Shown here: piece by piece, positions 15,521 to 23,176 of the stretch
Layout of the letters: every line of letters begins with the position of its first letter
How positions within the stretch are numbered: position 1 is the first letter of the stretch
Assembly: GCF_005889725.1 (NCBI RefSeq)
Contig: NZ_VCKX01000055.1
Location: 1-51,399 of the forward strand
DNA length: 51,399 nucleotides
DNA from: Nonomuraea zeae
GTDB taxonomy: Bacteria > Actinomycetota > Actinomycetes > Streptosporangiales > Streptosporangiaceae
Direction of reading: 5' to 3'
Made by a program: the position numbers and the translations under genes
Notes under the pieces: generated by a model
The model's input: the letters and a program-made list of their open reading frames with translations, nothing else
What the model was told of the DNA's origin: nothing
Database searches by the model: none

Positions 15521-15677
15521 TACGTTTACGGCCGAGAAGCTGACATCGCAACTCTCCAGGCGAGCGAGCTTCCTTGAAGGCCGGGACCGTGACGCCCGTC
15601 TCGGCCAGCAGCGTTGCGACCAGAGACGGGCGGTGTTGAACCAGCTCAAGGAGGAGCTCGTGCTCCAGCGTGGGCAT
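15521..15677 (-). pseudogene. N-terminal part of the split PD-(D/E)XK-like protein
   Basis: Starts MPTLEHELLLELVQHRPSLV at 15677 and matches the helical N-terminus of the same family (HEL.LEL...RP.L...LL). After FKEAR a four-base tandem duplication (CGAGCGAG at 15561-15568) shifts the frame. Reading one copy gives FKEARLESCDVSFSAVNVND, which joins in frame to the C-terminal part at 13740. The gene is therefore broken twice: by the IS element and by the frameshift. Which came first cannot be told. Confidence 0.75.
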
Positions 15678-15719
15678 GTCGAAACATTACCGAACGCTGT
15701 CGAGTCATTACGTTCAGTT

Positions 15720-16220
15720 TTATTTTTGTCCGGCTTCGTGGTGGAGGAGCCACTCCTTGATGGGTACGCCGTAGTAGTACCCGCCATATCCCCCGCCGCT
15801 GGGCAGCACCCGGTGGCAGGGGACGAACGGCGCGATGAGGTTCTGGGCGCAGGCCGACCCCGCCGCGCGGGCGGCCGTCTTCGGCAGCCCCGCGCGTACG
15901 GCCAGCTCCGCGTACGAGACGGTCGTCCCCGCCTCGACCTCGCGCAGCGCCTGGTGCAGCCGCTTGCGCGTGGCCGTGCCGGGCTGGGCGACCGGGACGG
16001 CGTCCAGCGCGAACAGGTCCCCGGCCAGATACGCGCGGACGGCCTCCGCCGGCGCCCCGAGGTCGGACACCACGTCCAGGCCCTCCGACTGCAGGGCGGG
16101 CGTCAGGCGGACGAACATCTCCTTGGGCTCGGCGGTGAATCCGGCCGCGACGAGCACGCCCTCGCGGGTCAGCAGGGCCAGGGGCCCGACGGGAGTCGGT
16201 ACGAGCTGGGCAGTGATCAT
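15720..16220 (-). CDS. ogt: Methylated-DNA--protein-cysteine methyltransferase
   Basis: 166 residues. The active-site Cys135 is in NLIAPFVPCHRVLPS, with the helix-turn-helix region VSYAELAVRAGLPKTAARAAGSA before it (about 101-123) and GGYGGYYYGVPIKEWLLHHE after it. It removes alkyl groups from O6-alkylguanine by transfer to its own cysteine. The ATG overlaps the stop of the ada-alkA gene by four bases (16217-16220), so the two are one operon for alkylation damage repair. Confidence 0.95.
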   Translation of the reverse strand: MITAQLVPTPVGPLALLTREGVLVAAGFTAEPKEMFVRLTPALQSEGLDVVSDLGAPAEAVRAYLAGDLFALDAVPVAQPGTATRKRLHQALREVEAGTTVSYAELAVRAGLPKTAARAAGSACAQNLIAPFVPCHRVLPSGGGYGGYYYGVPIKEWLLHHEAGQK

Positions 16221-17632
16221 GAGGCACTCCAGAGGTGCAGCGCGGCGTACGCCCGCCACGGGCGCCACCGCTCGATGTGGTCGTCGGGGATGCCCAGGGC
16301 GGCCATGCGCTTCTTGAGCACGAGGTCGCCCGTGGGCCAGGCATCGGGGTCGCGCAGCGCGCGCAGCGCGATGTAGCTGGCGGTCCACGGGCCGATGCCG
16401 GGAACTTCGAGCAGCCCGGCCACCGCCTCCGCGGGATCCTGGCCGCCGTCCAGGTCGATGTGGCCCTCCGCCAGGCGGGCGGCCAGGTCCTTGAGCGTGG
16501 CGATCCTGCGGTTCGTCAGGCCCAGGCCCGTGAGGTCGGTCTCCAGCAGATGGCCGGGGGTGGGGAAGAGACTCTCGGGTGCGGCGGCCCTGGCGACGAT
16601 CCGGCCCAGTAGCGTACGGGCGCCCGCCACCGAGATCTGCTGCCCGACGACGGCGCGCACGGCCAGCTCGAAGCCGTCGAACGCGCCCGGCACCCGCAGC
16701 CCGGGCCGCGCCGCGACCAGGGGGCCGAGCGAGGTCTGGCCGAGGATCTCCGAGATCGCGTCCGGGTCGGCGTCGAGGTCGAGCAGGCGGCGGCAGCGGG
16801 CCACGACGCGGGCGAGCTGCCGCGTGTCGTCCACGGCCACGTCCAGGGCGATGTGGTCGCGTTGCGGGGTGAGGGTGATCGTCCCGCCTGGCACGCCTCT
16901 GGCGTACGACGTCCGGTCCGCCACCTCCAGTCCCGGGATCGCCCGGGAGGTGAGGAAGGCGAAAACCCCTTCGACGTCGTACGGCTCCCGCCGGTGCAGC
17001 CGCAGCCGCAGCGAAGCGGGCCCCGCCGCCACCTCCACGGCCTGCTGCGTGGCGGCCGGACGGCCCGCCGTGGCGCGCAGTTCGCTGGGCGTGAAGCCGT
17101 ACGTCTCGCGCATCGTCGCGTTGAACTGCCGCACGCTCCCGAACCCGGCCGCGAACGCGACCTCCGTGACCGGCAGCCTGGTCTCCGTCAGCAGCTGCTT
17201 GGCCAGCAGCAACCTCTTGGTACGCGCCACCGCCAGCGGCCCGACGCCCAGCTCCGCCACGAACAGCCGGTGCAGGTGGCGCTCGGTGATGTGCAGCCGG
17301 GTGGCCAGCCCGGCGACGCCCTGCTCGTCGGCCGCGCCGTCGTCGATCAGCCGCAGTGCCCGGCCGATGAGGTCGCCGCGCAGGTCCCACCCGGGATCGC
17401 CGGGGGACAGCTCGGGACGGCAGCGCTTGCACGGGCGGAACCCGGCGGCCTCCGCCGACGCGGCGTGCCGGTAGAAGCGCACGTTCCGCGACGAGGGCGT
17501 GCGAGCCGGGCAGATCGGGCGGCAGTAGATACGGGTGGTCGTCACCGCCGTGTAGAAGCGCCCGTCGAACCGGGAGTCTCTGGCGGAGACGGCCCGGTAG
17601 CAGGAGTCGAAGTCGAGCTCGAGTGGCGACAT
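16217..17632 (-). CDS. Ada-type regulator fused to AlkA 3-methyladenine DNA glycosylase
   Basis: 471 residues, three parts. (1) Ada zinc domain, about 1-75, with Cys37, Cys41, Cys68 and Cys71 in the spacing of E. coli Ada; Cys37 would be the phosphotriester methyl acceptor. (2) AraC-type helix-turn-helix pair, about 90-185 (VAGLATRLHITERHLHRLF and LPVTEVAFAAGFGSVRQFN). (3) AlkA glycosylase, about 195-471, with the helix-hairpin-helix LEVPGIGPWTASYIAL and catalytic Asp436 in PTGDLVLKK. It should sense methyl damage, activate its own operon and excise alkylated bases. GGAG is 4 bases before the ATG. Two direct repeats lie upstream. Confidence 0.94.
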   Translation of the reverse strand: MSPLELDFDSCYRAVSARDSRFDGRFYTAVTTTRIYCRPICPARTPSSRNVRFYRHAASAEAAGFRPCKRCRPELSPGDPGWDLRGDLIGRALRLIDDGAADEQGVAGLATRLHITERHLHRLFVAELGVGPLAVARTKRLLLAKQLLTETRLPVTEVAFAAGFGSVRQFNATMRETYGFTPSELRATAGRPAATQQAVEVAAGPASLRLRLHRREPYDVEGVFAFLTSRAIPGLEVADRTSYARGVPGGTITLTPQRDHIALDVAVDDTRQLARVVARCRRLLDLDADPDAISEILGQTSLGPLVAARPGLRVPGAFDGFELAVRAVVGQQISVAGARTLLGRIVARAAAPESLFPTPGHLLETDLTGLGLTNRRIATLKDLAARLAEGHIDLDGGQDPAEAVAGLLEVPGIGPWTASYIALRALRDPDAWPTGDLVLKKRMAALGIPDDHIERWRPWRAYAALHLWSAS

Positions 17633-17665
17633 GACTCCGAGATTATGCGCTCGCCCGGGGTACTG

Positions 17666-17738
17666 ACTGGCGGAAATCGGACCCCAACGTCATCCAGCAG
17701 GTCAGCAGGTCAGAGGTGGTAACTGGCGTAAATCGGAC
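17666..17738 (-). promoter_or_regulatory. Candidate Ada operators: two 17-base direct repeats upstream of ada-alkA
   Basis: ACTGGCGGAAATCGGAC (17666-17682) and ACTGGCGTAAATCGGAC (17722-17738) differ at one base and are 56 bases apart. The near copy ends 34 bases before the ada-alkA ATG. A TAATCT/CATAAT hexamer at about 17640-17646 places that copy over the -35 position, the class II site expected for an AraC-family activator. The far copy could hold a second dimer. Confidence 0.5.
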
Positions 17739-17760
17739 ATGGAACGCCGGCGGTGGGGGG

Positions 17761-17819
17761 TACGCGGGCCGGTCTGTCGTGCGGGGCAGCCGTATGCGGG
17801 CCGGTCTGTCGTGCGGGGC
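17761..17819. repeat. Tandem pair of 24-base identical blocks (period 32)
   Basis: Bases 17764-17787 and 17796-17819 are identical (GCGGGCCGGTCTGTCG followed by TGCGGGGC). The flanks are nearly identical too, so the unit is about 32 bases, present twice. It lies between the divergent/convergent gene ends of ada-alkA and the NYN gene. Function unknown. Confidence 0.7.
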
Positions 17820-17863
17820 GGCAGGTCCTGCCGCCCCGACGGCGCCGGCCCGGGGTCCGGGCG

Positions 17864-18805
17864 CTACTTCGACGAGACCCCGACCCCCAGGTCGAACTCC
17901 CGGTAGACGCGCGCCCAGAAGCCGTCGCGCAGCCACACCCGGGCCTCCGGGTAGGGCCGCAGCGAGTGCCCGAGCTCCTTCTCCGCCTCGATGAGCAGCT
18001 CGGTGTCGATCACGGTCGGCAGTATCGGGCCGGGAAGCAGGTCCCTGATGTTGTCGCGGCCGCGAGTGAGTATCCACTTCTGCGCCACGTGCTCGCCGAC
18101 GTCCTCCACGCGCGGGCGGCTCGGCCCGAGCTTGGCCACCTGGCCCGGCTTGGCGTGCGGCTTGACCGGCGCGCGCCCGGCGAACACCTGGGCGGGCGAG
18201 GGAGCGGCGGCGGGTGGAGTGACCGGAACGGGCTGGGGAGCACGGCTGAAAAAGGGCCTCAGGAAATCAGCAGAGATCACTTCCACGGTGTCGGACTCCC
18301 AGACCAGGCGTTCGGCCTGGTTGGTGCCGTAAGGAGGCTCGACGCCCCAAAGGTGGATGCGCACGCCGTACGCCTGCGCCGCCTCGACCGCCGGAACCAT
18401 GTCCTCATCGCCCGCCAGCAGGATCGTGTCGGTCACCGCGTGGTGCCTGGCCAGCGCCTCCAGATCGCTCCTGATCTGCGCGTCCACGCCCTTCTGCTGG
18501 CCACGGGCGTTCAGGTTGCCAAGCCGCACCTTGACCCAGGGAAGCTGGGCGATGACCCGCTGGTCGACGGTCGGCACGCGGTCGCGGGCCGCGTCATACC
18601 AATAGATCCTCAGGAGTTCGCCAGAAATACGTTCCTCTGCATGTTTCTGTAGACTCTGGATGAGCTCATCGGCGGCCACCCGATATTCCTTGCGCTCCTT
18701 CGCGCCGAGCAGCACTTCACCTGCCGCAGCGTACAGATAACCGACATCCACTAGGACGGCGTACTTGGCTGCCACAGGATGCGGCATGAGGTCTGGGATG
18801 GCCAT
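17864..18805 (-). CDS. NYN-domain (PIN-like) ribonuclease-family protein
   Basis: 313 residues. The NYN domain (about 12-180) begins AAKYAVLVDVGYLYAAAGEV with the first acidic residue (Asp20); GVDAQIRSDLEALA and ILLAGDEDMVPAVEAAQAYG carry the later acidic residues of the metal site. NYN proteins are predicted endoribonucleases of the PIN-like fold. After a Pro/Ala linker (about 190-225) a C-terminal domain (about 235-310, LPTVIDTELLIEAEKELGHS) resembles OST-HTH/LOTUS RNA-binding modules, weakly. GGAGG lies 7 bases before the ATG. Separated from accE by a strong inverted repeat, so probably a single-gene unit. Confidence 0.85.
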   Translation of the reverse strand: MAIPDLMPHPVAAKYAVLVDVGYLYAAAGEVLLGAKERKEYRVAADELIQSLQKHAEERISGELLRIYWYDAARDRVPTVDQRVIAQLPWVKVRLGNLNARGQQKGVDAQIRSDLEALARHHAVTDTILLAGDEDMVPAVEAAQAYGVRIHLWGVEPPYGTNQAERLVWESDTVEVISADFLRPFFSRAPQPVPVTPPAAAPSPAQVFAGRAPVKPHAKPGQVAKLGPSRPRVEDVGEHVAQKWILTRGRDNIRDLLPGPILPTVIDTELLIEAEKELGHSLRPYPEARVWLRDGFWARVYREFDLGVGVSSK

Positions 18806-18861
18806 GTCGTCCTCCAGGCCGCGGTGTTAGTTGATCGGCTGACTATATACGCCTACTTTCT

Positions 18862-18916
18862 CTAGATAGTCCCAACTCCCGGGGAACTTGACACCCGATT
18901 CCCGGGATCTATCTAG
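18862..18916. terminator. Interrupted inverted repeat, probable terminator of accDE
   Basis: Outer arms CTAGATAG (18862-18869) and CTATCTAG (18909-18916) are perfect. Inner arms TCCCGGGGAA (18877-18886) and TTCCCGGGA (18899-18907) pair with one bulge. The accE stop codon (18913-18915) lies inside the right arm. It can fold on either strand and could also serve as an operator for the NYN promoter just downstream. Confidence 0.55.
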
Positions 18917-19122
18917 GGTAGAGCGCTCATCCGCCATGCCGACTTCCCTGGGACGACAGGGTTACGCATACCTCTAGCCGGGTTTCGCCACGTTTGTCTT
19001 CTCGGTACGCGACGAGTCTCCGGTTCGGTGGGCGAGCTCCCCAGTGCGGCGAGTACGGCAACGATAGCGGCGATCTCCTCGGGCGTGGCGTCGCCGCGCA
19101 CAATTCGCAGGTGAGCCGTCAT
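18913..19122 (-). CDS. accE: Acyl-CoA carboxylase epsilon subunit
   Basis: 69 residues. LRIVRGDATPEEIAAIVAVL is the hallmark of the small epsilon subunit of actinobacterial acyl-CoA carboxylases, and the basic tail with WRNPARGMR and SAWRMSALP matches the family C-terminus. It stabilises or activates the alpha/beta carboxylase complex. The ATG overlaps the accD stop by four bases, so both are made from one transcript. The stop falls in the downstream inverted repeat. Confidence 0.9.
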   Translation of the reverse strand: MTAHLRIVRGDATPEEIAAIVAVLAALGSSPTEPETRRVPRRQTWRNPARGMRNPVVPGKSAWRMSALP

Positions 19123-20723
19123 AGCGGGATGTTCCCATGTTTCTTCGGCGGCAGCGTCGCCCGCTTGTTGCGCAGGGCCCGCAGTGCCTTGACGACTTGA
19201 CTCCGAGTTTCGGCTGGCCGAATCACCGCGTCCACGTAGCCGCGCTCCGCCGCGATATACGGATTGGCCAGCGTGTCCTCGTACTCGGTGACGAGCCTGG
19301 CCCGCTCGGCCTCGGGATCGTCCGAGGCGGCCAGCTCGCGCCGGTAGAGGATGTTGACCGCGCCCTGCGCGCCCATGACCGCGATCTGCGCGGTGGGCCA
19401 GGCCAGGTTCACGTCCGCGCCGAGGTGCTTGGATCCCATGACGTCGTACGCGCCGCCGTACGCCTTGCGGGTGATGACCGTGATCAGCGGCACGGTGGCC
19501 TCGGCGTAGGCGTAGAGGAGCTTGGCGCCGCGACGGATGATTCCGTTCCATTCCTGATCGGTCCCGGGCAGGAAACCCGGTACATCTACAAAAGTCAGGA
19601 TCGGAATATTAAAAGCATCACATGTTCGAATAAATCTGGCGGCCTTCTCGGATGCGTTGATATCCAGACATCCGGCGAAATGCATGGGCTGGTTGGCCAC
19701 GATCCCGACCGACTGGCCGTCGACGCGGCCGTACCCGACCACGATGTTCGGCGCGAACAGGGCGTGGACCTCCAGGAACTCCCCGTCGTCCAGCACGTGC
19801 TCGATCACCCGGTGCATGTCGTACGGCTGGTTCGCCGAGTCGGGGATCAGCTCGTCGAGCTCCGTGTCCGGCTCCAGGTCGGTCGCCGAGTCGAAGATCG
19901 GCGCCTCGTCCAGGTTGTTGGAGGGCAGGAAGGACAGCAGCGCCTTGACGTACTCCAGCGCGTCGTCCTCGTCGGCGGCCTGGTAGTGGGCCACGCCCGA
20001 CTTGGTGTTGTGCGTGTGGGCCCCGCCGAGCTCTTCGAACGTGACCTCCTCGCCCGTCACCGTCTTGATCACGTCCGGGCCGGTGATGAACATCTGCGAC
20101 GTCTGGTCCACCATCACCACGAAGTCGGTCAGCGCGGGGGAGTAGACGTGACCGCCGGCCGCGGCGCCCATGATGAGCGAGATCTGCGGGATGACGCCGG
20201 AGGCGTGCACGTTGCGCTTGAAGATCTCCGCGTAGAGGCCGAGGGCCACCACGCCCTCCTGGATGCGCGCGCCGCCGCCCTCGTTGATGCCGATGATCGG
20301 GCAGCCGGTCTTGACCGCCATGTCGAGCACCTTGACGATCTTCTCGCCGTACACCTCGCCGAGCGAGCCGCCGAAGACGGTCACGTCCTGCGAGAACACG
20401 CACACCTGCCGGCCGTCCACCGTGCCGTAGCCGGTGATGACGCCGTCGCCGTACGGCCGCCGCTTCTCCAGCCCGAACATCGAGGACCGATGCCTGGCGA
20501 ACTCGTCGAACTCGACGAACGAGTCCTCGTCGAGCAGCGCCAGCACCCGCTCCCTGGCGGTCATCTTGCCCTTGGCGTGCTGCTTCTCGACCGCAGCCGC
20601 GGAGCCCGCGTGAACGGCCTCGTCGAGGCGCCGTTCCAGGTCGGCGATCTTGCCTGCCGTGGTGTGAATATCCGGTGTGTGAATATCCGGCTTTTCCGGT
20701 ATCGACTCAGCCGCTGTACTCAT
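19119..20723 (-). CDS. accD: Acyl-CoA/propionyl-CoA carboxylase beta subunit (carboxyltransferase)
   Basis: 534 residues, full length for the AccD5/PccB type. The N-terminal half has GLEKRRPYGDGVITGYG and INEGGGARIQEGV, the C-terminal half has PILTFVDVPGFLPGTDQEWNG and ITRKAYGGAYDVMGSK, the two oxyanion-forming Gly-rich regions. It moves carboxyl groups from biotin to acyl-CoA, giving methylmalonyl-CoA or malonyl-CoA. The biotin-bearing alpha subunit is not in the window; birA, which would biotinylate it, is at 31457. A 15-base tandem repeat at 20662-20690 gives PDIHTPDIHT near the N-terminus. TAGCCT 7 bases before the ATG suggests a leaderless start. Confidence 0.95.
   Translation of the reverse strand: MSTAAESIPEKPDIHTPDIHTTAGKIADLERRLDEAVHAGSAAAVEKQHAKGKMTARERVLALLDEDSFVEFDEFARHRSSMFGLEKRRPYGDGVITGYGTVDGRQVCVFSQDVTVFGGSLGEVYGEKIVKVLDMAVKTGCPIIGINEGGGARIQEGVVALGLYAEIFKRNVHASGVIPQISLIMGAAAGGHVYSPALTDFVVMVDQTSQMFITGPDVIKTVTGEEVTFEELGGAHTHNTKSGVAHYQAADEDDALEYVKALLSFLPSNNLDEAPIFDSATDLEPDTELDELIPDSANQPYDMHRVIEHVLDDGEFLEVHALFAPNIVVGYGRVDGQSVGIVANQPMHFAGCLDINASEKAARFIRTCDAFNIPILTFVDVPGFLPGTDQEWNGIIRRGAKLLYAYAEATVPLITVITRKAYGGAYDVMGSKHLGADVNLAWPTAQIAVMGAQGAVNILYRRELAASDDPEAERARLVTEYEDTLANPYIAAERGYVDAVIRPAETRSQVVKALRALRNKRATLPPKKHGNIPL
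20662..20690. repeat. 15-base tandem duplication inside accD
   Basis: GTGTGAATATCCGG occurs at 20662-20675 and again at 20677-20690, period 15, encoding a duplicated PDIHT in the non-conserved N-terminal tail. In frame, so probably neutral. Confidence 0.8.
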
Positions 20724-20759
20724 GCGCGCTAGGCTAACCCGTCCTCCTAAAGTGGTTCT
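20724..20759. promoter_or_regulatory. 36-base divergent promoter region, both starts probably leaderless
   Basis: Only 36 bases separate the accD and ABC ATPase starts. TAGCCT lies 7 bases before the accD ATG on the minus strand and TAAAGT lies 6 bases before the ABC ATG on the plus strand. The AGGAGG-like run on the minus strand is 17 bases from the accD ATG, too far to act. Confidence 0.45.
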
Positions 20760-21536
20760 ATGACGGATGCGGTTCGCACCGAGGGCCTGTTCAAACGTTA
20801 CGGCCAGCAGATCGCGGTCGCGGGGGTCGATCTCGTCGTCCCCGCAGGGAGTTTCGCCGGGCTGGTCGGCCCCAACGGCGCAGGAAAGACCACCACACTC
20901 AGCATGATCACCGGGCTGCTCAGGCCCGACGGGGGCACGGCCGAGGTCGACGGGTTCCACGTCTGGCGCGACCCCGTCGAGGTCAAGGCCCGCATCGGCG
21001 TGTTACCTGAGGGCCTGCGCCTGTTCGAGCGGCTGTCCGGCCGCGAGCTGCTGATCTACAACGGCCGGCTGCGCGGCATCCCCAAGGCGGACGTGGAGCA
21101 GCGCGCCGGCGAGCTGCTGGCCGTCATGGACCTGGCCGACGCCGCGGACAAGCTGGTCGTCGACTACTCCACCGGCATGCGCAAGAAGATCGGCCTGGCC
21201 GCGGCGCTGCTGCACAACCCCTCCGTGCTCTTTCTCGACGAGCCGTTCGAAGGCGTCGACCCGGTCAGCGCCAACACCCTCACCGAGGTGCTCCAGCGCT
21301 TCACCGCCTCCGGCTCCACCGTCATCTTCTCCAGCCACGTCATGGACCTGGTCGAGCGGCTGTGCGACTGGGTGTCGGTGATGAGCGCGGGCCACATCGT
21401 GGCGCAGGGCGCGCTGGCGGACGTACGCGGCGGGCGCAGCCTCAACCAGGCGTTCCTGGAGCTGGTCGGCGGCCCGCGCGACAACGGCGAGGCGGGCCTG
21501 ACCTGGCTCGGCGCCAAGCCCGGGGAGCACCAGTGA
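20760..21536 (+). CDS. ABC transporter ATP-binding protein
   Basis: 258 residues. Walker A GPNGAGKTT (about 38-46), a Q-loop replaced by IGVLPEGLRLFERLSG as in CcmA/NatA-like ABC-2 exporters, signature YSTGMRKK (about 138-145), Walker B VLFLDEPFEGVD and the switch histidine in IFSSHVMD. It would drive the permease encoded next, whose GTG overlaps this stop by four bases. No substrate-binding gene is nearby, so export is more likely than import. No Shine-Dalgarno is visible. Confidence 0.93.
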   Translation: MTDAVRTEGLFKRYGQQIAVAGVDLVVPAGSFAGLVGPNGAGKTTTLSMITGLLRPDGGTAEVDGFHVWRDPVEVKARIGVLPEGLRLFERLSGRELLIYNGRLRGIPKADVEQRAGELLAVMDLADAADKLVVDYSTGMRKKIGLAAALLHNPSVLFLDEPFEGVDPVSANTLTEVLQRFTASGSTVIFSSHVMDLVERLCDWVSVMSAGHIVAQGALADVRGGRSLNQAFLELVGGPRDNGEAGLTWLGAKPGEHQ

Positions 21537-23098
21537 GCACGGTCGTGCTCTTCGCGCAGCTCAAGCTGCGCCTGCTCGCGGGCAATCTGCGCGGTGACCT
21601 CCAGCGCAAGCTGGGCTTCATCTTCACCCTGCTCATGGCGACCGGCCTGGCCGCGCTCGGCTTCTTCCTGATGAGCCTGCTGCGGCTCGCGCCCGCCGAC
21701 ATCGCGACCTCGCTGGTGATCGTCTCCTTCACGTTCTTCCTGGTCGGCTGGATGATCGTGCCGCTGCTCGCGTTCGGGCTCGACGACACGCTGGATCCGG
21801 CGCGGCTGTCGCTGTTCCCGCTGCGCACGCGCACGATGGCGGTCGGCATGTTCACCGCGTCCGTGACCGGCGTCTGGCCGGCGGCGATGCTGATCGTCAC
21901 GTCCGGCGCCCTGGTGGCGCTGGCGACGAGCCCGGGCGGCGTGCTGCTCGGGGTGCTCGCGGTGCTGCTGCAGTTCGCGCTCTGCGTGGTCACGTCGAGG
22001 CTGATCACCACGGCGCTGTCCGGCGCACTGCGCACCCGGCGCGGCCGCGACGTGCTGGCCGTGGCCGCCGTGTTCGTGGTCGTGCTCGCCCAGCTGCCCA
22101 ACCTGCTGATGAACCGCGGCTTCAGCGACCCGACGGCGATGCTGCACCAGATGGCCGGGGCGCTCAGGTGGACCCCGCCCGGCATGACGGCGCACGCCAT
22201 CGCGGACGGCGGCCTGGTCGGGCTGGCCGAGCTGGCGGTCGTGGCGCTGCTGGTCGTGGCGCTGGCCTGGCTGTGGATCAAGGCCCTGAACCGGGCCCTG
22301 GTCACGCCCGACGCCTCCAGCCAGGCGGCCTCCGTGCGCAGGGGGAGCGGTCTGGTCGACAGGTTCCTGCCGGACGGGCCGCTGGCGGCGGTGGTCACGA
22401 AGGAGCTGAAGTACATCAGGCGCGAGCCGAGGTTCCGCGTGGGCTGGTTCAGCGCCATCGCGGTCACGGCCGTGCTGGCGTTCTCGATGAGCGGGCAGTC
22501 GGAGGGCGGGCCGGGGCCCGGGCTGCCGATCTTCCTGACCACGATCGGGGCGCTGATGATCGCGCTCCAGTCGGGCAACGCGTTCGGGATCGACGGCCGC
22601 TCGCTGTGGATGAACGCCGTCGCCTTCGGCTCCGAGCACGGCCTGCGCACCGATCTGGCCGGACGCCACCTGGCCAACGCGGTGATCGCGCTGCCGCTGC
22701 TCGCCGCGATCGCCACCGGCGCCGGCCTGTTCGCCGGCCATCCCGAGACGATCGTGCCCGGCATACTGGCCGGCTGGGGCGCGCTCGGCATCGGGCTCGG
22801 CGTCGGCTCGATGACCAGCGTGATCGTCCCGTACTCCGTGCCTGAGCGGATGAACGCCTTCAGCGGCGCCGTCCCCGGACAGGGCGGGCAGGCGTTCGCC
22901 TCGGCCCTGGGCGCCACCCTCGGCATCGCGCTGCTGTCGCTGCCGTTCGTGGTGCCGCTCATGTTCGGGCTGTACTGGGTGTGCCTGCTGGCGCCGTTCT
23001 ACGGGCTGCTGGCCGAAGTGCTCGGCCGCCGCCTGGCCGCCAAGATCGGCTACGCCCGACTCCCCGACCTGCTGGGAGCGGTCTCCAAAGCGGCGTGA
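21533..23098 (+). CDS. ABC transporter permease
   Basis: 521 residues, GTG start overlapping the ATPase stop (GTGA). About twelve hydrophobic segments lie in two halves split by a soluble loop at about 265-300 (VTPDASSQAASVRRGSG). The cytosolic VVTKELKYIRREPRFRVGW before the second half resembles coupling elements of large ABC-2 type permeases. It forms a transporter with the preceding ATPase. Substrate unknown. Confidence 0.88.
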   Translation: MSTVVLFAQLKLRLLAGNLRGDLQRKLGFIFTLLMATGLAALGFFLMSLLRLAPADIATSLVIVSFTFFLVGWMIVPLLAFGLDDTLDPARLSLFPLRTRTMAVGMFTASVTGVWPAAMLIVTSGALVALATSPGGVLLGVLAVLLQFALCVVTSRLITTALSGALRTRRGRDVLAVAAVFVVVLAQLPNLLMNRGFSDPTAMLHQMAGALRWTPPGMTAHAIADGGLVGLAELAVVALLVVALAWLWIKALNRALVTPDASSQAASVRRGSGLVDRFLPDGPLAAVVTKELKYIRREPRFRVGWFSAIAVTAVLAFSMSGQSEGGPGPGLPIFLTTIGALMIALQSGNAFGIDGRSLWMNAVAFGSEHGLRTDLAGRHLANAVIALPLLAAIATGAGLFAGHPETIVPGILAGWGALGIGLGVGSMTSVIVPYSVPERMNAFSGAVPGQGGQAFASALGATLGIALLSLPFVVPLMFGLYWVCLLAPFYGLLAEVLGRRLAAKIGYARLPDLLGAVSKAA

Positions 23099-23111
23099 CC
23101 TCGATCGACGC

Positions 23112-23127
23112 AGTGGTCTAGTCCAAT
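23112..23127. promoter_or_regulatory. DasR/GntR-type operator-like site upstream of ppc
   Basis: AGTGGTCTAGTCCAAT matches 14 of 16 bases of the palindromic dre consensus AGTGGTCTAGACCACT known for DasR-type GntR regulators in Streptomyces. It lies 50 bases before the ppc start, where a repressor could act. Single-site match only. Confidence 0.35.
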
Positions 23128-23176
23128 TGGTGAGACCGGGCTACGGGCTCGGGAATCGACTCGATATCGTCGAAGA

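Noticed and set aside
17666..17738. The 17-base repeats as insertion-sequence ends
   Set aside because: They are direct, not inverted, with no transposase remnant between them; promoter position favours regulation, though the alternative is not excluded.
19137..20732. Long plus-strand frame opposite accD
   Set aside because: Shadow of a well-conserved carboxylase gene, His/Arg/Val-rich with no family match.
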